Assembly (NCBI GenBank): GCA_030049455.1
Contig: JASIKV010000220.1
Location: 1-6,141 of the forward strand
DNA length: 6,141 bases
Reading direction: 5' to 3'
DNA from: Terriglobia bacterium
Lineage (GTDB): Bacteria; Acidobacteriota; Terriglobia; UBA7540
Shown here: positions 5,735 to 6,141 of the stretch, one piece after another
How the letters are laid out: each line of letters begins with the position of its first letter
How positions within the stretch are numbered: position 1 is the first letter of the stretch
Made by a program: the position numbers and the translations under genes
Notes under the pieces: generated by a model
What the model saw: only the letters and a program-made list of their open reading frames with translations
What the model was told of the DNA's origin: nothing
The model's database searches: none

Positions 5735-5848
5735 TAAGCCTTGCAGGCCTGAAACCAAGATCGCCAACAGCCTCCGCTAACTGATTCAAAACAAGGCAGG
5801 TAGCCCTGATTGGAATTCTCGTCTATTTGTCGAAAGTGGGGGCTTGGC

Positions 5849-5874
5849 GAGGGCCAGGAGTGATCCTGGCTCTT
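5849..5874. repeat. 11-bp stem-loop, possible terminator or structured RNA element
   Basis: GAGGGCCAGGA (5849-5859) and TCCTGGCTCTT (5864-5874) pair over 11 positions with two G.T pairs and a GTGA loop. On the plus strand it is followed only by CTTG, so it is a poor Rho-independent terminator. Part of it, GATCCTGG (5862-5869), is also a perfect inverted match to CCAGGATC (5927-5934), allowing an alternative fold. Confidence 0.55.
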
Positions 5875-5995
5875 CTTGAGAATCTTCATGCAAACAGTGT
5901 GTAGCCGGTCTAGCCTCGCGGCTCAACCAGGATCTGTGCCCTTGCGCCGTAGATTGGCCCTTCGGGATTTGCCATGGCGAATTCCTTGGAAAGCC

Positions 5996-6141
5996 CTAAG
6001 AGGCGGGCGAAGTTGCAGCGGCAACGGGTGTGCAGGCCTGGGCGGTGGTTACCCGGCGGACTCCGGAGAGCGTCAGTTCGTCGAGCGCAGTGCGGAATAC
6101 TTCCTCGTTCAATGACTTTATCGCGTCGGTCACCAAATCCA
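5996..6141 (-). CDS. Possible C-terminal end of a leftward gene entering from the right edge
   Basis: The minus strand reads 47 sense codons from the edge to a TAG at 5998-5996. It begins DLVTDAIKSLNEEVFRTALD and ends TPVAAATSPAS. The first part looks like an amphipathic helical protein and third-codon positions are GC-rich. I recognise no family. The plus strand is also open over the same bases (6000 to the edge, directly after a TAA, without a start codon) with similar third-position GC, so the strand choice is tentative. The frame also stays open for 69 more codons past the TAG, to 5786, which could mean a nonsense-broken gene or chance. Confidence 0.33.
   Translation of the reverse strand, partial: DLVTDAIKSLNEEVFRTALDELTLSGVRRVTTAQACTPVAAATSPAS

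Larger units (their letters stand above)
5395..5995. other. About 600 bases without an intact gene, CTAG- and hairpin-rich
   Basis: Stop codons interrupt all six frames, and the longest open stretches (for example minus 5499-5789 and plus 5464-5682) have mixed codon use and no motif I recognise. CTAG occurs six times (5454, 5468, 5566, 5593, 5602, 5910), against about five in the other 5.4 kb. CTAGTCT repeats directly at 5454-5460 and 5468-5474, around a CACGTG palindrome (5461-5466). CTCCAATG repeats at 5649 and 5708. Several inverted repeats are listed separately. No tRNA, known ncRNA, transposase or clear terminator for bshA is seen. It may be eroded sequence or an unrecognised structured RNA. 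Confidence 0.55.

Noticed and set aside
5499..5789. Leftward 96-codon frame in the 3' region
   Set aside because: Codon use is unlike the neighbouring genes, there is no ribosome site, and I recognise no motif.
5876..6115. Rightward 79-codon frame
   Set aside because: It starts at TTG without a ribosome site, and the residue composition (Arg, Gly, Ser rich) is typical of non-coding GC-rich frames.

Overview
The window looks like a chromosomal core-gene segment of a GC-rich bacterium, most likely an Acidobacteriota member. This rests on the combination of a bacillithiol-type BshA glycosyltransferase, a long divergent Hfq, a tmk-holB pair and a palindromic repeat array of a kind I associate with that phylum. 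No rRNA, tRNA, insertion sequence or phage gene is visible, so the lineage is an inference.

Layout. The first 468 bases hold the N-terminal two thirds of a YggS/PLPBP protein, leftward and cut by the window edge. Between it and the rightward tmk is a divergent promoter region enclosing a 104-bp array of four hairpins (527-630). Next come tmk (thymidylate kinase, 779-1414), a small coiled-coil gene (1503-1745) that may be read from a leaderless mRNA, and holB (DNA polymerase III delta prime, 1806-2894): a nucleotide-supply and replication cluster. A non-coding stretch of about 336 bases then carries a promoter and a structured leader ahead of a divergent hfq (3231-3575). A strong promoter (3703-3731) precedes a small exported protein (3768-4223), followed 46 bases later by bshA (4270-5394), first enzyme of bacillithiol synthesis.

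The last 750 bases are unlike the rest. They are rich in CTAG and inverted repeats and have no intact gene. A possible leftward gene end (5996-6141) enters from the right edge.

How the genes work together. tmk and holB serve DNA synthesis. Hfq is a post-transcriptional regulator. BshA serves thiol redox balance. YggS serves PLP homeostasis. Several promoters share a TGN-TAGNAT or TGN-TATAAT extended -10. The least ordinary parts are the palindromic array, the hfq leader with its non-canonical Hfq, the leaderless small gene, and the derelict 3' region. I see no clear new multi-gene system.
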